This document shows, one piece after another, positions 1 through 14,786 of a DNA stretch of 64,000 nt. The position numbers and the translations under genes are program-made. Position 1 is the first letter of the stretch, and each line of letters starts with the position of its first letter. Under the pieces are notes generated by a model, which was not told the DNA's origin, searched no databases, and saw only the letters and a list, made by a program, of their open reading frames with translations. Source of the DNA: Latrodectus hesperus (taxonomy: Eukaryota; Arthropoda; Arachnida; Araneae; Theridiidae); contig CM075857.1 of NCBI GenBank assembly GCA_037975125.1, forward strand, positions 71,202,474 through 71,266,473, in the 5' to 3' direction.

Positions 1-3000
1 GTTCTTTTGTCAGGGTTTGAATTTATCATTCACTGAAGTATTATTATAACTTACTGAGTTATCATTTAACAAAATTACTAACTCATGAGAATCATAAAAA
101 TGTATTAATAAACTCTAGATTCATGAAATTTCTGCCATGTTTGTGTTTCTCTATCATATATTTAACATAAAATTGCGACACGACGCTAATAATGAATACT
201 ACTTATACTCCATTATTATTAATACTCACTTTCTTATAATATTCTTAAAATAATAATATGTTTAAACAGTAAAATCCTTTTATTTTTCTTGTTCCCTAAA
301 AGTAAATTATAATTTCTATGATATCTATGTGCTCATAAAATTTTATTTTCAAATTTGCTTTAACACATAACATGATGGAAAATAACGAAATTCTTACAAG
401 CTTCATTTTATATCGAGTTACTTTAAAAATTTTAATACATATTATATCAATCACACCTGTCAAATGCAGAAAGTACTCTTTTATATATTTATTACTGCAT
501 AATTCATGGGCGAAATGCTTCCTGGTTGACACGTAACAAACAACTTGGGAAAAATGCCCCTAAAGTCTGCTTCCAAAGTAAATTGTTTACGGATATGAAA
601 CATCTTGACATAGATAAACATGCAGAGGAAGAATAAGGGAGGTGTCAGATACTACTAGTACCCTGTGGAATATTTATTCATAGTAATTTGAAGATCCATT
701 TCATTTTAATTTCTTAACTGAAAAATTTATTATGTATCTTGGTTCATTAAAAAGAAGAGTTTATAATTTATGAGGAATCAAAAACATTTATGTGGAAAAT
801 ATGTGTTTATATATTTTTAATATTTTAAGTGTAACTATATAGTTCATTTGTCTCAAGATATTTTTATAACTGTTTTTAAACTAACTCTCTTTTAGTATCC
901 TATACCTTTCAATATAGTAAATGAATTTTGAAATATTACTTATTCAGAGTGATGTTTACAGATTATTTAATTATATGTGTGATTCATTTTTAGTCATAAA
1001 ATTAATTTAAAAAATATTTTATATTTTGTTCGTACATAATTTCTTAAAATAAATGTATTTTTTTAATAGTTCATAAATTAAATGTTTTTCTAAATTTCTT
1101 ATATAATCTTCTATTTGAAAAATTTCTGCATAAAAGATTAGTGTTGTCTTTATATAGTATATAAATATTCTGACAATGTTTTCTGGATATTTAGAAAAGC
1201 AATTAAATTTTAAATTTTGTTTATTTGAAGGTGACAAAAGAAGATTATTGAATGAAGATATATCTATTAATATTTAAAGTCGTATTGCAAATGTAGAAAC
1301 TTTGAGAAATTTAAAAATTTCAATCATAAAAATAATAGCTGTCACAAATATTCTTCTGGAAATAATTCTTTTTACACTTAGCCAAAGTCTTGTTGATTCC
1401 AGAAGTTTCCTAAAAAACTTAGAATAGCATTGTGTTACTTATTTATTTTAATAAAATTCTGTTTTCTAATTGAAAGACATCAATGTAATGACATTCATTA
1501 AAATATTCTTTCTATGAACAAGCAATCAATTGAGCAGTGAAGCAATAATGAGTAGAAGAAAGTTATATTTTTCTCAAACTCTTAGATGCATAATCTATTT
1601 AAAGGTACCACAAATTATGCCAATCTACCTGACAGCTCATTAGCTCATCAACTTCTTGACATTTGCTGCTGTTATTACAATTACATTTTCTTTTCTGCGT
1701 GTTTTTTTTTTTTCAAAGAACATTATTTTCATTAGTTTATTTTTAGTTCATAAATCGTAATGAATTATACAATGGATTTTTTTCTTTCTAAAGGAATATA
1801 CATTTAAAATCATTCGGAATACAGAACTAATTTTATCTTACATAACTCTTTCTCCTTTCTTATAAGTGCAGATGGAAAGTTTAGAAAGACTAGTGAATTT
1901 GATAACGAAAATCTCATATTGCTTCACAAATCTGTTCTTGCAAAGAACCTAATATGTTTCTTCAAGCCATTTATTATCTATAGATTAAGGGTAAAAAGAA
2001 GTAAACGTGAATTCCAAGAAACTTCAAAGATAATTTGAAAAATTATAAAATAAAAAGCCAATGAGAGAATTTCTGGTGTTGCTGTACATTTTTTTCCTAC
2101 AACATGAAACTAAACTGCGTAAAGTAGTTTATGTAGTTTATTGCTAGCTGTTAAAGCAAAACAATTTTTTATGTGAAAAATATTCTGGACAGCTGCTCAT
2201 TTTTCCTTTGGGATGGTAGAATAAACATAGTTAACTGACTTTGCTGGGTTATAAAAATTTATATAACAGAAAATTCGTCGTTCCAAGTGCCATTCAGATT
2301 AAAAATTTGACATGAATTTTTTGATATCAACTCATTGTAACGATAAAAATTAAGTTTTTATGATATATATTATTTTACTTGTATAATGATTTATACGTCA
2401 AATATTACATGTTTAAAACTTTTCTAACATCATTTGCAATTACTCTTACTTTTTTTCACTTTAACTAATTAATATATTTTTCAAATTCAATTATAAGTAA
2501 ACCCGACTATAATTTCAATATCATTATTACCAAATTTGACTATGAATTTCAATGAGATTTATTTTTTAATGTGATTAAGAAATATCATTTAGAAAAATTA
2601 TCCAAATGCTATTTCAGACTTCTTGTTTCATTAATATTAATGATAAATTAGTTTTATATGGGTTGTTATTTGGCCTTCTAAAATGGCAAATATTGCTTAA
2701 TATTTTAAAGATTTTTAAAACTAGAATAGTTTCCATTTGCTAAATTTTAATTGTCAGTTTAGCTATTTAGTTTTAAAACTGGGGGATAAACTTTTGCAAA
2801 GAATAACGTTATTTTAACTGGTGGAGGAGAAAATATTACTTGTAAGCAAGCAGCAGGAGCAGTGTCAGCTATTTACAGGCAACCTTCCATAAATGCTTTA
2901 ATAAATCAGGTAATTATGCAAATTTCCACACTTCGTGAGATATAGACCCTAATTTCATTTGTGTGTACTTTTTTGTAAATATAAAACAAATATCATACCT

Positions 3001-5460
3001 TTATACATTTTATTTATTAACTTTGGCTAATGTAATTGACAAAACAAGTTTGGAGATAAATAGGAAATTGAAACCAGGTTTTATCAAAAAATGTTATTAG
3101 AGTTCAATTTTCCAAAACATGTGGATATCAATGATATGTTACCATAATAACATAGTTTTTTTCAGAAATACAAAAAGAAATTTAGTCTAGGTTCTTTATA
3201 AAATTTCATTATAAGCGAGTGTTTTTTACGTATTAGTTCATAAATATTGATGGAAAACTTGATATCAACGTTTAGTATCAGATTTTGTAGAAAAATCTAT
3301 TATATATAAAAATTCACAGAAGTTTCAATTCTTACATTTTGGTGATAAATCAAGCTAATCTAATTAAAAAGTTACTTTTTACAAGATTATTATATTTTTC
3401 TAAATATTTGTATATACCATTTTATATAAAATATCTTCAAATGCCTCAGATAGTCTATTTTTTATTAAAGAGTACCTGTGTTGCATTTCTAAGCGTACTA
3501 GTTTGGAAGTAGTCAAAGAAACATTTTATTATTATAATTTAGATTCTGCATAATCTATTAAAGTATCCTTTTTCATTGGTAACTTAAGAACATTATCTGC
3601 TGTTGGTTAACTAAAACTTGTAATCAAGATATAAAATGCTAATAAATTGTTTGGTGTTTGTTTACTTCAATAAAAACTTGAAAAAAAATAAAAAAACGTA
3701 CATGATAAAATAAGAATGGTACAGACAGGTTTTTAAAATTTGCTATACACATGAATATATTAATTTAAATAGAATCATCTTTTCATTTAATTCGCTCAAT
3801 TTTACCAGTATAAATAAAGATATCCCTTATATCCTTAAAAATGTGCCTTATAAATATGTTTTATTCTGCAATGCCACATTTGGGATATATTTTAGTAAAG
3901 AAATAGATAATTTTAATATTATATTTTATTATATTTATAATTTTATTGTTTTTCTGCCTTTGGGTAAAGAGTGTACTTTGAAAAAAAATCACTTCAGAGT
4001 ATTCCATAACTGAATTAATAAATTACTCAATGTCACAACTAATTTGCTACCAATTTGGTAACAACGTGCAGTTACATTTTTATCTTATTAAAAATTGGCA
4101 GGCAGTTCATTATATAGTTTATCTCTCTCTTCCTTTAGAAGCAAAATAAGTTTTTAGGTTTATTTTTACGCCACAAAATCTTTATTTTTGTCCCGATTAT
4201 ATAAAAAGAAGTATGTCCAATTTTAGGAAATCACCCGGCAGAAAGAAACTTCCAAGGAAAATTCTGTCGAAAGGAAAAAAGCCTAGCGGAAACCCTTAAA
4301 GATAACTATTTCTTCCATTTCCACAGTTTTACTGATTCCACATCATTAAGATAAAATGAAACAGCAAACAAGGGAAGTTTTATAGACAAAGCCAAAGTGT
4401 TCTTATCATTTTATTTTCTGCAGTTTCCTACCCTGAAATGTAACATTTGAAGCGTCTGTCGGTAAAGGAATGAGGTGAGCTAAGCCTCATCAGAACCTCA
4501 AAATGGAACATTCGGTATTTCGTTTGTCAGTTCTTTTCTCTGAAATTTTATTTTGAGATTCTTAGGGAAAAAAAATTTTTTTTAAATTTTTCATTGGTAG
4601 AAAATTAGTTTTCTGCAAAATTTATAAGTTTCTACATTATTTGCACTCGTTTCATTGCACACAAACAATGTTAAAACCATGTCAAAAAGTTAGCATGAAG
4701 CTGAAGGATATGATATTATTGATTCTTTACGAATGTAAATGCACATAGTGTAAAAGTAGAATAAAAATACAGAAAATGAATGCTTACAATAAAAAATTGT
4801 ACTTTTCTAAAATTTTACTAAATATAAAGGCTTGGCATTAGATTAATAAGGCTTAAATGTATTTACAGTAATATAGCATCATTAATAGTTTTATTTAAAT
4901 AATATTTGGATATCATCGTGAAAGATTGAAAATATTAAATTTATAATATTAAAATAAAAATACTTTCTCCAATGTTTAATAAATGAGATAGTACATTAGG
5001 AAAATTTTAACAGTAGGATCAATTAATTATGCAGTCTATTTCAGCTTTTTTAATTTTTAAATGTCCTTAAAAATTAAAAATTTTCAGCTTCAAATATACA
5101 AACTTATGCGTTATGCATAACTTAGAGAAGATATGAAATATTAAGTACAATATCTTGTACATGCAGACGAAGTAAGCGATCAAAAATTAATTATGTTGTT
5201 TAACAAATTATTTTTCTGTGAATTTCCTTAAATATGGCTTTTATCTCTATGTATGCGGATGACAGAAAAAAGTAGGATATTACTTTGTAACTGCTCTGAA
5301 AAATCAATACAACTACTATTTTACAAGTGAAGGAATCATGTAAATTTGATAGGTATTAATGAAATAGTTTAATTATAAAAACTGAATGTGCCTAAAAAAA
5401 CTGTGAAAATGAAAATATGTAAATGTATGAACAAATCAAAACATATTTTTTTCAACGAAG
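1..5460. other. AT-rich non-coding sequence, no gene seen
   Basis: Apart from the GC-richer island near 4.2-4.5 kb, only AT-rich text with frequent stops in all frames. Probably intron of the Sidestep-like gene, since the next expected exon (third Ig domain) was not found. The two short minus-strand open frames here look like chance. Confidence 0.6.
4225..4520. other. GC-richer non-coding island
   Basis: Contains aatcacccggcagaaagaaa and gaagcgtctgtcggtaaagg. No frame, transposon motif or repeat is recognised. Probably in the intron downstream of the last recognised exon. Confidence 0.25.
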
Positions 5461-5736
5461 GGCACTTGTGTGACAAACCCTATGCCACAACAAGGCCAGA
5501 AAGTGCTACTTATTTGTCATTACTCAGCGGGCACCCGTGAACCAAGTCACGGAGGCGAGAAGCACCACAAACCCGTTTATATACGGAAATATGGGCCACA
5601 TTCATACCACATCACAGAAGAAAGCACAGAGAAAATAGAGAAAGAAAAAAACATCCATGCCCACAAACCGGGATTTGATCCCAGGACCTTGAGCTTAGGA
5701 TTCAAGAGAGCTAACCACTCAGCCATCGGTTGGCTC
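5461..5736 (-). mobile_element. tRNA-derived SINE, most complete copy
   Basis: Read on the minus strand, the element begins GAGCCAACCGATGGCTGAGT. It has an RNA polymerase III A box TGGCTGAGTGG (5715-5725) and a B box GGATCAAATCC (5671-5681) about 33 bp further on, flanked by stem-like CCTGGGA and CCCGG. The head resembles a class II (serine or leucine type) tRNA. The unrelated body carries a pyrimidine-rich stretch, then GCACTTTCTGGCCTTGTTGT and GGCATAGGGTTTGTC near the 3' end. Related copies lie at 10660-10775 and 50035-50258. The plus strand happens to be open for 97 codons across it, but this is an antisense reading of a SINE, not a gene. Confidence 0.75.
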
Positions 5737-8700
5737 AAAACACATTATAATAAATGCCATTAAACTGTAAAAATAAATATATTATAAGTGATTGATTAGA
5801 TATATGCTATTAGTAATAAATGCATGTTATCAATTTTATTAATCAATATGTCACAAATTTTGCTTAGATAAATAATTATTTAATAATGAAAGGAATTGAA
5901 AGTAAATTTATGAGTTATTCTTTAACATATTATTCAGTTGCCTTGAAAATTTTCAGAATGACCTCTTGAAGATTCTAAATTCCACCAGAAAATTTTAGAA
6001 ATGACCGAAAGAGAGAATTAAAGACCATGTATTATCGGAGACATAAGATGTTATTTTGAAATAAAAATTATTCCTATTTTCATAGTGTGAGTTCCAATTC
6101 TATATGGAAAGTGATAAAAGGCAATAAAACTAACATAAATATTCCTTGAAGTACACTTCTGGAATTTAAAGGAAACTAAAAGCATGTGAATAACAGAAGA
6201 GAAATGACTAATGTAAGTGTCTACCATTAGTGACAAAATAAGCTCTCTGAGAGCGGAATAGGAAGAGTGCGAGAAAAAATTCTTTCACACAACGACTATT
6301 TTATTTCTACTTTTTTCTGGAGCATTTATAAAAGAAATAGGATTTTTGTAAGTGAATAAAAAATGGTACAAAATTTTATGATTTAAGATTTTTATGACTG
6401 AAGTTTTGTGCCAAAGTATAGTAAAATAAAAAAATACAATGATGGAAGTTGATGTCCCAAATTGCTTAAAATTTCTGGAGAATTTATTTTTCGGAATTTT
6501 ATCTTAAAACGAATCTGGTTGTAAGTGTCTGCCAATTTGTTTTTATACATAATATATTTGATAACGTTCATTGTTATTTTATTTTTAAAAGAAGAGTTTG
6601 TTATGTTGTGACTAAATAAATAACAAGCATTGAATCATCAGGAAGAGGAATTAAAATTCGTTTAAGTGGCACTTTTGAATGTTTAACTTTGTTAATCACA
6701 CAGAAAAATTATCATTAAGGAAAATTAGATTGATAATTATAAGTTGAAATTAAGAATAAGGCATTTATATTCAATATAACAATTAATAGTGTAAAAGATT
6801 CATTTCATTCTTTTCTAGTAATAAAAGTACATTTTCAATGCCATTACGAATACAAATCAATATTGCTGATATTGGAAATTTGTCCAAAATTATTTTACTA
6901 ACTTTTTTTTATATAACTTTCTAATGATATTTTATTAAAAATATTTATGAATATTGATTTTTTAATACTTCTACGTGACTTATAAACTGAATAAACAAAG
7001 CTAAAATCATGCATAATAACAATCATATGTAATTTATATTTACTTCATTAAAAACAATTCTCATAGCAATAATTAAAATTTCAAAATTAATACAAATGAA
7101 ATCCAGAAACGCTGTTTTACACATTCACTTTTAAATTCCTTATAACAAGCACACAAAATATTTTATTCACGTATATAGTTATGATCATTTTCATCACTCC
7201 CATTGACATATATAATATAGTAACTTTATGAGTAAATATATTCAAAAGTTTTTCTTAAAACGCTTATCAAGTTAGCTACAAGTATATGGTTTTTTATTGC
7301 AAAGCGCAGATCTATCAAAAATACCAATTTATTGTATACTCTCAAGTGCTTAAAATATGAATAATCAGGTCAAGCACTAATGAGAATCTATCAAGAGCTA
7401 AATGATATTTCTTTTTGATCGCTATATCATAATTCTTTGATTTAAATTTAGTGGTACATAAAATTCTCCAAATCAGCAAGAAAAAATATTTCCTCACCAG
7501 TTTTTTCGATCAAATTTCTTAATAATAAAATGAAGTTTCTTTTGTCTAGAATCCTTTAAATTGACGTAACAATTTCAAACATTTTCTTACAGATAACACA
7601 TGAAATTAAAATGTCTTATGGAAATTTAACTGTTAAATCTAAAGATTTCAACCCTCTAATTATTATACTACTTAATATATATAGATGTGTATATTATATT
7701 TTTTATTTCTTATTCAGATGATACTATAACAAAATATGTTGAACATGATGGCCAACGGTGTCATCATGGGAGATTTTTTCGATTAAGCTAGAATCTAAAT
7801 TTTCTTGACTGCGTATTCCACGGATGATTGCAGTGTATTCTGGGAAATCTCTTGAATATATTGTTAAATGTCGTCTTCAAGATGAGGTGAAGTTCACAGA
7901 CTGTTACAACTAACCAGATGTTTCGAACTCCTATGATATTGAAAGTTGCATGAATTGAAATCAGAAAACACCGCAAATCAAGAAAATAACACTGGTGACA
8001 TGATGTTTATTAGCCCTACCTTGCAACATTAATATTTGAAATTCAATACTTTATTTTATATATCTGACAACTTTTTGGAAAAAAGGAATTGGCAAATTTG
8101 AAACCATTTGCTTTTCTCTGCATAAATTTATCCTTGGATAAAATATTAATTGATGTCAAAGCTAATAAATCTTTCTCAAACATAATAGTTTTAGAAACGA
8201 GATTAAAAAAAGAGACACCACTATGGAACAGTTTAATGACCTAGTTGAAAGGCACCTGCTTTCTCAAATGAACCGATACTTGCAGAATTGAGAATAAGAT
8301 ACATTTTGCGAACAGAGTCAGACGTCATAAAATCAGAATTTCAAGATGCAAGACTGTAAAACCACATTTCTAAAAAATACATAAAATTGGTGATACAGCA
8401 ATCCAGGAACTATACAATTTCAAATTTGTGGAAGTATGGAGTAATAGTCAAAATATTAAATCAAGTACAATTGAACATGTAAATCTATAATAGGCAATGA
8501 ACCTTTAAATTTCAAGATATAGACTTTTTAAATATACTATTTTTTTCATATTTTCTAGTCTATGTTTAGAATAATGTGTGCAGAAATTTAAGGAGAATAT
8601 TTTAAACAGTGTGGAAGAATTATTATGTATATAAACCATACATGATAGAAATAGCTTTAAAACTCAATTCTTTATTTTCTAAAAATTTGAAAAACACAAA

Positions 8701-10659
8701 TAAGCAAAAGTAAAATCCTCAACTTCCCTCGGCATCAGTTCATATTTGGATAAAATATTTCCATTGTTAGCAAAGAAAATTCATCTTTCTCAAATACATA
8801 TGAAGCGTTCTTCTGTGAAGTGATTTTTTCGAAAATAACACAAAGGTTGATGTGTGAAGGAGCTCTATCTTGTATAAAAATTGACCGTGAAAGGAACTGG
8901 CATTGCTTGCAAATCCGACACAGTTTAATGCTCTAACAGTGATTCATACTTCTGGCAGGTGATCAATTATGCTACAGGTAACCTCATTTAATATCTCGAA
9001 AATTTACTAGTGAAGAATAAAAGATTCAGTAATTCCATACTTCATATTTTATTTTGGTGAGTGCAACAGAACTTAAAACATTGCGTGTGAACACAAACTT
9101 TCTGGTTCTGTAGTTCAAGAATTACGAGTATTTACCAAGTAGTTTTAATGAAAGTTTGTTTCATCTGTCTAGAGATTATTTCATGGTATTCTGAATCAAT
9201 TTCAAGGTTTTTCCAAACAATTAAGGGAGAACCTGTGTCAAATTTGAAAATCAGATATTTAAGTAATATATTTCTGTATAACATGGAACTTATACGGGTT
9301 TATCATGGGATATTCCACCTAGTATTCAGGTCAGTAAAATTAGGAACATCCACAGTAGTAGATTCTTACTACCGTGTTTTACGTTTGAAGCTTTGTCATA
9401 GTTTTTTCTATTCCTTCTAATTAAGCAAATTTTCTTCTCTTTCCATAACAAACTTTGAAAAAAACCTTTTTTCAGTTTTTTCATTAATATTCAAAGATTT
9501 TTTAACACAGTCAAGAGATTTTGACAAATCTTCGAAGTTAGAATTTTTTGTAGAACAATTATTGCCGAATTATCGTTTTCATACAAGAGTTTAATTAATA
9601 ATGTTCGATATGGTAAGCTTAAAGGTTATGAGAAAAAGCTTATAATTACCAATAGTGATTGAAAATCTTCTCAAATGTTTTTAATTTTATAGTGCCTGAT
9701 GTGTTAAAAAATTCCAATTTTTCTGTTTTTTTCTTATATCATTTAAAGCCTTAATTAAAAACATTCGTGATTGAACAATGTTCAAACATTAGTGACCTCA
9801 TAAACACAAGTATCAAATGGCACTTCGTTATGTATAATTGTCCTTGGCAGTAATTTGTGCATTCGAAGAAATGTCGTAAGGAAACTCAAGTACCTCATTT
9901 AAAAGATATTTATTTTATTGTTCAATGCTTTGCTTCCTTTTAAAGAGATAATTTGTCAGTTTAATTTGAGAGCAATAAACTTCAGTATGTTCAATGGAAA
10001 ATGGTATCAAAATTTTAATTAAGAGGGATTTTGAGTCCTTTGATTAAATTTTAATTTCAGTTCACTTTACAAATTGAATAATTTATGGAGAATGTGTTAT
10101 TGTGTTACAGTAACCAATGCATAGAAAGTGGTAAACTATTAATAAAGAGTCGGTTATAAATGAAGAATTCATTATAAGGCACATTATGATTTCGAAAATT
10201 TTAATTTATTGCTTTTTGTGACTCAAATACCTTTCTGTATCTTCATTATGTCCTACAAAATATTCCATAATTTTCTCAACAATAATTTCATCTGCAGACA
10301 ATTTTAAACAAGGTGCTTTATTTCAGACACCATGAAAAAATGGCTAAAAAAATAAGCACATGATGTTCACATATCATTATCATTTAGTTGTCAGGTGATA
10401 TGCACCAAGTAGGTGATTGGATGCGGTGACCTTAAGATTAATTCAATAATTTGGTTGTTGATTGAAATTAACTCCTAAATTTTCGGTACAAATAATTGTA
10501 GTGATTTTAAATTCTTGATAAATCATAATAAAATGAAACTATCGCTTTTTTTGTTTTTTTTTCTAATGCCCTAATGCTTTTTAAAATTTCATTAGATTCA
10601 GCACTACAAGGGGTGAATTTGATTTCATTTTTTACAGTGGGGTACCCTGTTAATATGCA

Positions 10660-10775
10660 ATCTTTGCTCCGAAAGGACAAAAGAACAGAGAAATAGAGAG
10701 AGAGAAGGAACATGCATATCCGAACCAGGATTCAAACCCAGGACATACTGCTTCGAATTAACCTATTAAAGAGTG
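10660..10775 (-). mobile_element. tRNA-derived SINE, partial second copy
   Basis: Shares with the copy at 5461-5736 the head text around the B box. On the plus strand this is aacatgcatatccgaaccag followed by gattcaaacccaggac. The B box reads GGTTTGAATCC (10728-10738, minus strand), closer to the Pol III consensus than in the 5.5-kb copy. It also keeps the purine-rich gagaaatagagagagagaa stretch. The A-box end is eroded and the 3' body is missing. Confidence 0.6.
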
Positions 10776-11681
10776 ACAGATTAACAAACAATACACTTTC
10801 TTGGATTTTAGTAAGTATTCAATAAGATCTGAAATTTATTATATTCCATAGCAAATTTTTACTTTCTAACTCTTTTTCCAATATTAATTTATAAACACTG
10901 CAATTGTTTCAAGTAACAAAAATTAATTAAATTAAAATTTTATGAAGTTTTGTCATATTTCGCCCTTACATTAAGGGATTTATTTTTGATGGCTTAATGA
11001 TTTAGGATTTAATGAAATAAACTTTACAAAGTAAGAAAAATATTTTGAAATAAATTATTGATATTCACTGATAAATAAAAAAATATCATATTTTTTTACT
11101 TTGCAAATTATTCAGTAGAAAGATGGAGTAAATAAAAAAAAGAGAAACACATATGATAAGAAAAATATAATTTTTAATATAGCTATCATTATATATATAT
11201 ATTTTTTTTTAATTTTAATGTTCTCATTTGTTGTATGAAAATGTATTTATTTAGTAATATTTATTTACATTTTTTAAAATGTTTTAACCACTTATAATAA
11301 TTTTCGATGGTAAATATAACTAGTTTTCTTCATCTACTATAATACTAAATTACTTTTAATAATGAAGGTAACTTCCTTTGTAACTTCAATAAACTTCTTT
11401 TGGTTTTGGATTAAGAGAAGTAAAGAAATACAATTATATATCTGTGGTATATAGCAAATGCATATCACAATCAAAGCATTAATCCTGCGTTGGTCTGCAT
11501 ACATTTTATTTAAAACAATTTCTATCAACTTTCACTAAAACTTTTAAAGTTATTTCATTAAAAAATTATTTATCATTTTAAAAAAATCGTATTTTGTATT
11601 TCAATTAAAATTTGTTCAAAAATGTGTCACCTATTTTTGCATTTTAAATTTTTATTTTTTTCATTATTAATATATTATATA

Positions 11682-11955
<274 letters not shown>

Positions 11956-14068
11956 AAAAAGTGTACGTTTAAAAATTTATATATGAACTTCTGAACTGAT
12001 TAATTTAATAATAATAATCTCAGAATCTATTAATTTTTTCTTTAGTGCAGCAGCGTCTTTTTTATGTTTATAATTTCAATGCCATAATAATAAATACGTC
12101 AATTTTTAATGATTCTAAGGAAATTTGAAAGTTGAGTAGTAAAGTTAAAGATTTCATTATTAAATTACCTTTCATACGAAGATTCACGACATCACCGAAT
12201 TTTACTAAAAAACTATTAATATTTGTAGTTTAATATGTAAAAAATACACTAGTTTATTCACGCAACTCAAATTACATCCAACAGTCTAAATTACATCAAC
12301 TACTAAAAAGGTTAAATGCACATACTCTCTATAAACAAAAAAATATACACATTCAAAGTGTATAATTAAAAATTTAAAGTTACCTCATTCATTGGATAAA
12401 GATACATTTATTTAAAATTCTTGCAAGTATACAATCGAGCAAATTAAATTAAGCTTTTATCAGGGCTGGATATTCTATGTAATCAAACATTAAAATACTA
12501 TAAAGATTAAAAGCACGCTAAAGGAAGAAAATATTCAAGCTAGAATTGTATTATCATAAAAAAAAAATATTTGACGGCATTTTGAATAAAAATAAAGAAA
12601 GCCCGGAAATTTGCACAATAAAGAGCCACGGTACTTGCTGATAGCGCACATTTTCATTCAAACATTTGGTCTGTATTTATCTGCTCACACTATTATTTTG
12701 CCTGAATGTACGAAATAAAAAATGTATATTACTTTTCAGCTCTGGGTAAGGATTACGCCTTTGTCTTCGCAAATTACCTTAAAGTGCTGTTGTTTAGATA
12801 TGTAGATTACATCATCTACTTTATATGAATTTATTCGTAGTTTATGTTTCAAAAATATTCATTTATTTATTCTTAAAAGTGAGATTAAGAAGAAAAATAT
12901 GTATTTGGTATACATGGAATCAGAATTTTCTTTATCTGTTCATGTCGCCTTTCAAAAAATAAAAATGCGATAAGAGCAATAAACGTTTACATTTATTATA
13001 AAAGAATATACGTCAGATTCTTACCACAAATCAAATGCATTATAAAATTCAAAAGTACTTATTTAAATTTTTAAAAAAAATGATAACCAGTATTACTTGA
13101 TGTAAGCATTCAATAATTTATTCAGAAAATTTATATTTAAACTCAGCAATTTTTTGAATTATTTAAATATAAATGCAGCTTTGGTGAATTTTATTATATC
13201 ATAAGTTAAGGATATTCAAATAACTTGTCTTAAGCTGTTTATATCAGAGAATAGAAAAAATTCATATATTTTATTAAATTTGAGTCATTCAAAAAGAAAT
13301 GGCGAAGAGTTTTAGTTAAAATTTTCAAGAAAGTAAGAATTTAATCTTTTAAGAAATTTAAATTATTAAAATTGTTAAATTTTTTTATTAATACTGCAAT
13401 TTCAAAAGCATCGGTTAAAAAAGTGATCTTATAGTTTCATTTTATGAAAATATAAAAAAATTACGGAGTAAAGGTTCTAGAAATTATTTCATATAATCAA
13501 TTTTTAATTTCTATCCTAAATAAATTTAGGAAATACATATTTCAAACTATCAATAAAATAACTCTTAATTATTAGCAACACAAAATCTTTATTTTTCTTT
13601 CAAGTTATTTTCTATAGTTGAAACACCATAAGAAATTATATTTCCTATTATTATTTTAACACTGATTACACATAAATTTTGTTTATAATATAATCAATGT
13701 CAGTAGCAAATATTTAATATACACTGATTTTTGGTAGCGTGTTTTTGATATTATTTAATACAATTTCAATATTCAACATTTTACAACGCAATTTTGATTA
13801 TATATGATATCTTTTGTGAAATGTAAAATTTCATGAATGTATGCTGATGCATGCACGAGTATTTTAAAACCTTAGCCTTAATTGATTTTCTTTTACTTTT
13901 TTACTTTTGTTTAGTCTTTATCATCATTAGTTTTAGCTATAAGCTCATAATAACCTTGGTTATTTCTATAATAATAAATCCTTCTAAAAAATTGAAGTTA
14001 AGTATTAAATCAAATTTGAAGGAAACATAAGTTTACCCTAAAATGATTACAAGGAAAAGTTAACTTAC

Positions 14069-14272
14069 AATTCATGTCCACTGTGACTGTAGATGATGTA
14101 GGTAAGGAAACATTGTTATTGGAAGCTTGGCAAGAGAGAACAGCCATTAAATCATGACGCTGCAATTGTGATATCAACAGTTCATTACGTATCACGCCAT
14201 TGTCTAAGATTTCATATGTATCGTCTAATAAAACTGATTCTCGCCACCAGGTAACTGTTGGAGTAGGTTGAC
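14069..14272 (-). CDS. Sidestep-like protein, exon with second half of second Ig domain
   Basis: Internal exon of 204 bp (68 codons), acceptor ttttgaag and donor gtaagt, phase 1 at both ends. It begins GQPTPTVTWWRE, supplying the Ig tryptophan. It continues through LLDDTYEILDNG, LLISQLQRHDLMAVLSCQAS with the second cysteine, and ends TSSTVTVDMN. The DL-A-LSCQASNNN pattern is typical of the second Ig domain of Sidestep-like proteins. With the exon at 21783-21893 it makes a complete Ig domain whose cysteines lie in LICEV and LSCQAS. The protein should continue into a third Ig domain after VDMN, but no such exon was recognised between here and position 1. The downstream intron is therefore at least 14 kb if nothing was missed. 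The ATG inside the exon is an internal residue. Confidence 0.88.
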
Positions 14273-14706
14273 CTTCAAAATTAAAACATTTTAAATTAAA
14301 TTATTTTGTTTAATTATTTCTTATGCAAAATTTTTAAGTATGTTAAATAAGCAAATTAATTGCTACCAACAAAAGGAGAGAAGGCATATATAAAATGAAA
14401 TATGCTAATTAAAATCTAAAATTAAATTTCAAGGGCACTTTATTTTAAATATTAGCGGATATAAGTCTATAAAATTATTTTCACAGTAAAAATTGACAAA
14501 TATAAGTCGAAAAAATTCTGTCTAATAATGGATCTACAGATGAATTCTTACACTGCATTATTACCACACACACACAAATAATTTTAAAGGAAAAATTTAG
14601 GAATAATTAGTTTTTGAACATCACATTACAATATGACAAGATAACTCATACTGGAATCTTGAACAGAATTTATTACAGGAAACTAACTGTTACGCATACA
14701 TAATTT

Positions 14707-14786
14707 AAAAATGAATCATAAATAAATTTATTTACAAAATATTTAATAAGTATAGTAATCAAATATTTGATTTACGATTCATTTTT
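14707..14786. repeat. 17-bp inverted repeat with 46-base spacer
   Basis: aaaaatgaatcataaat (14707-14723) and atttacgattcattttt (14770-14786) are complementary with one mismatch. They lie in the intron about 430 bp from the exon at 14069-14272. Confidence 0.85.

Noticed and set aside
5653..5736. Functional tRNA gene on the minus strand
   Set aside because: A and B boxes are present but the acceptor and anticodon stems do not pair properly and it is fused to a SINE body.
5470..5763. 97-codon plus-strand open frame
   Set aside because: Lies antisense across a tRNA-derived SINE; the protein ends in the translated complement of the Pol III boxes.
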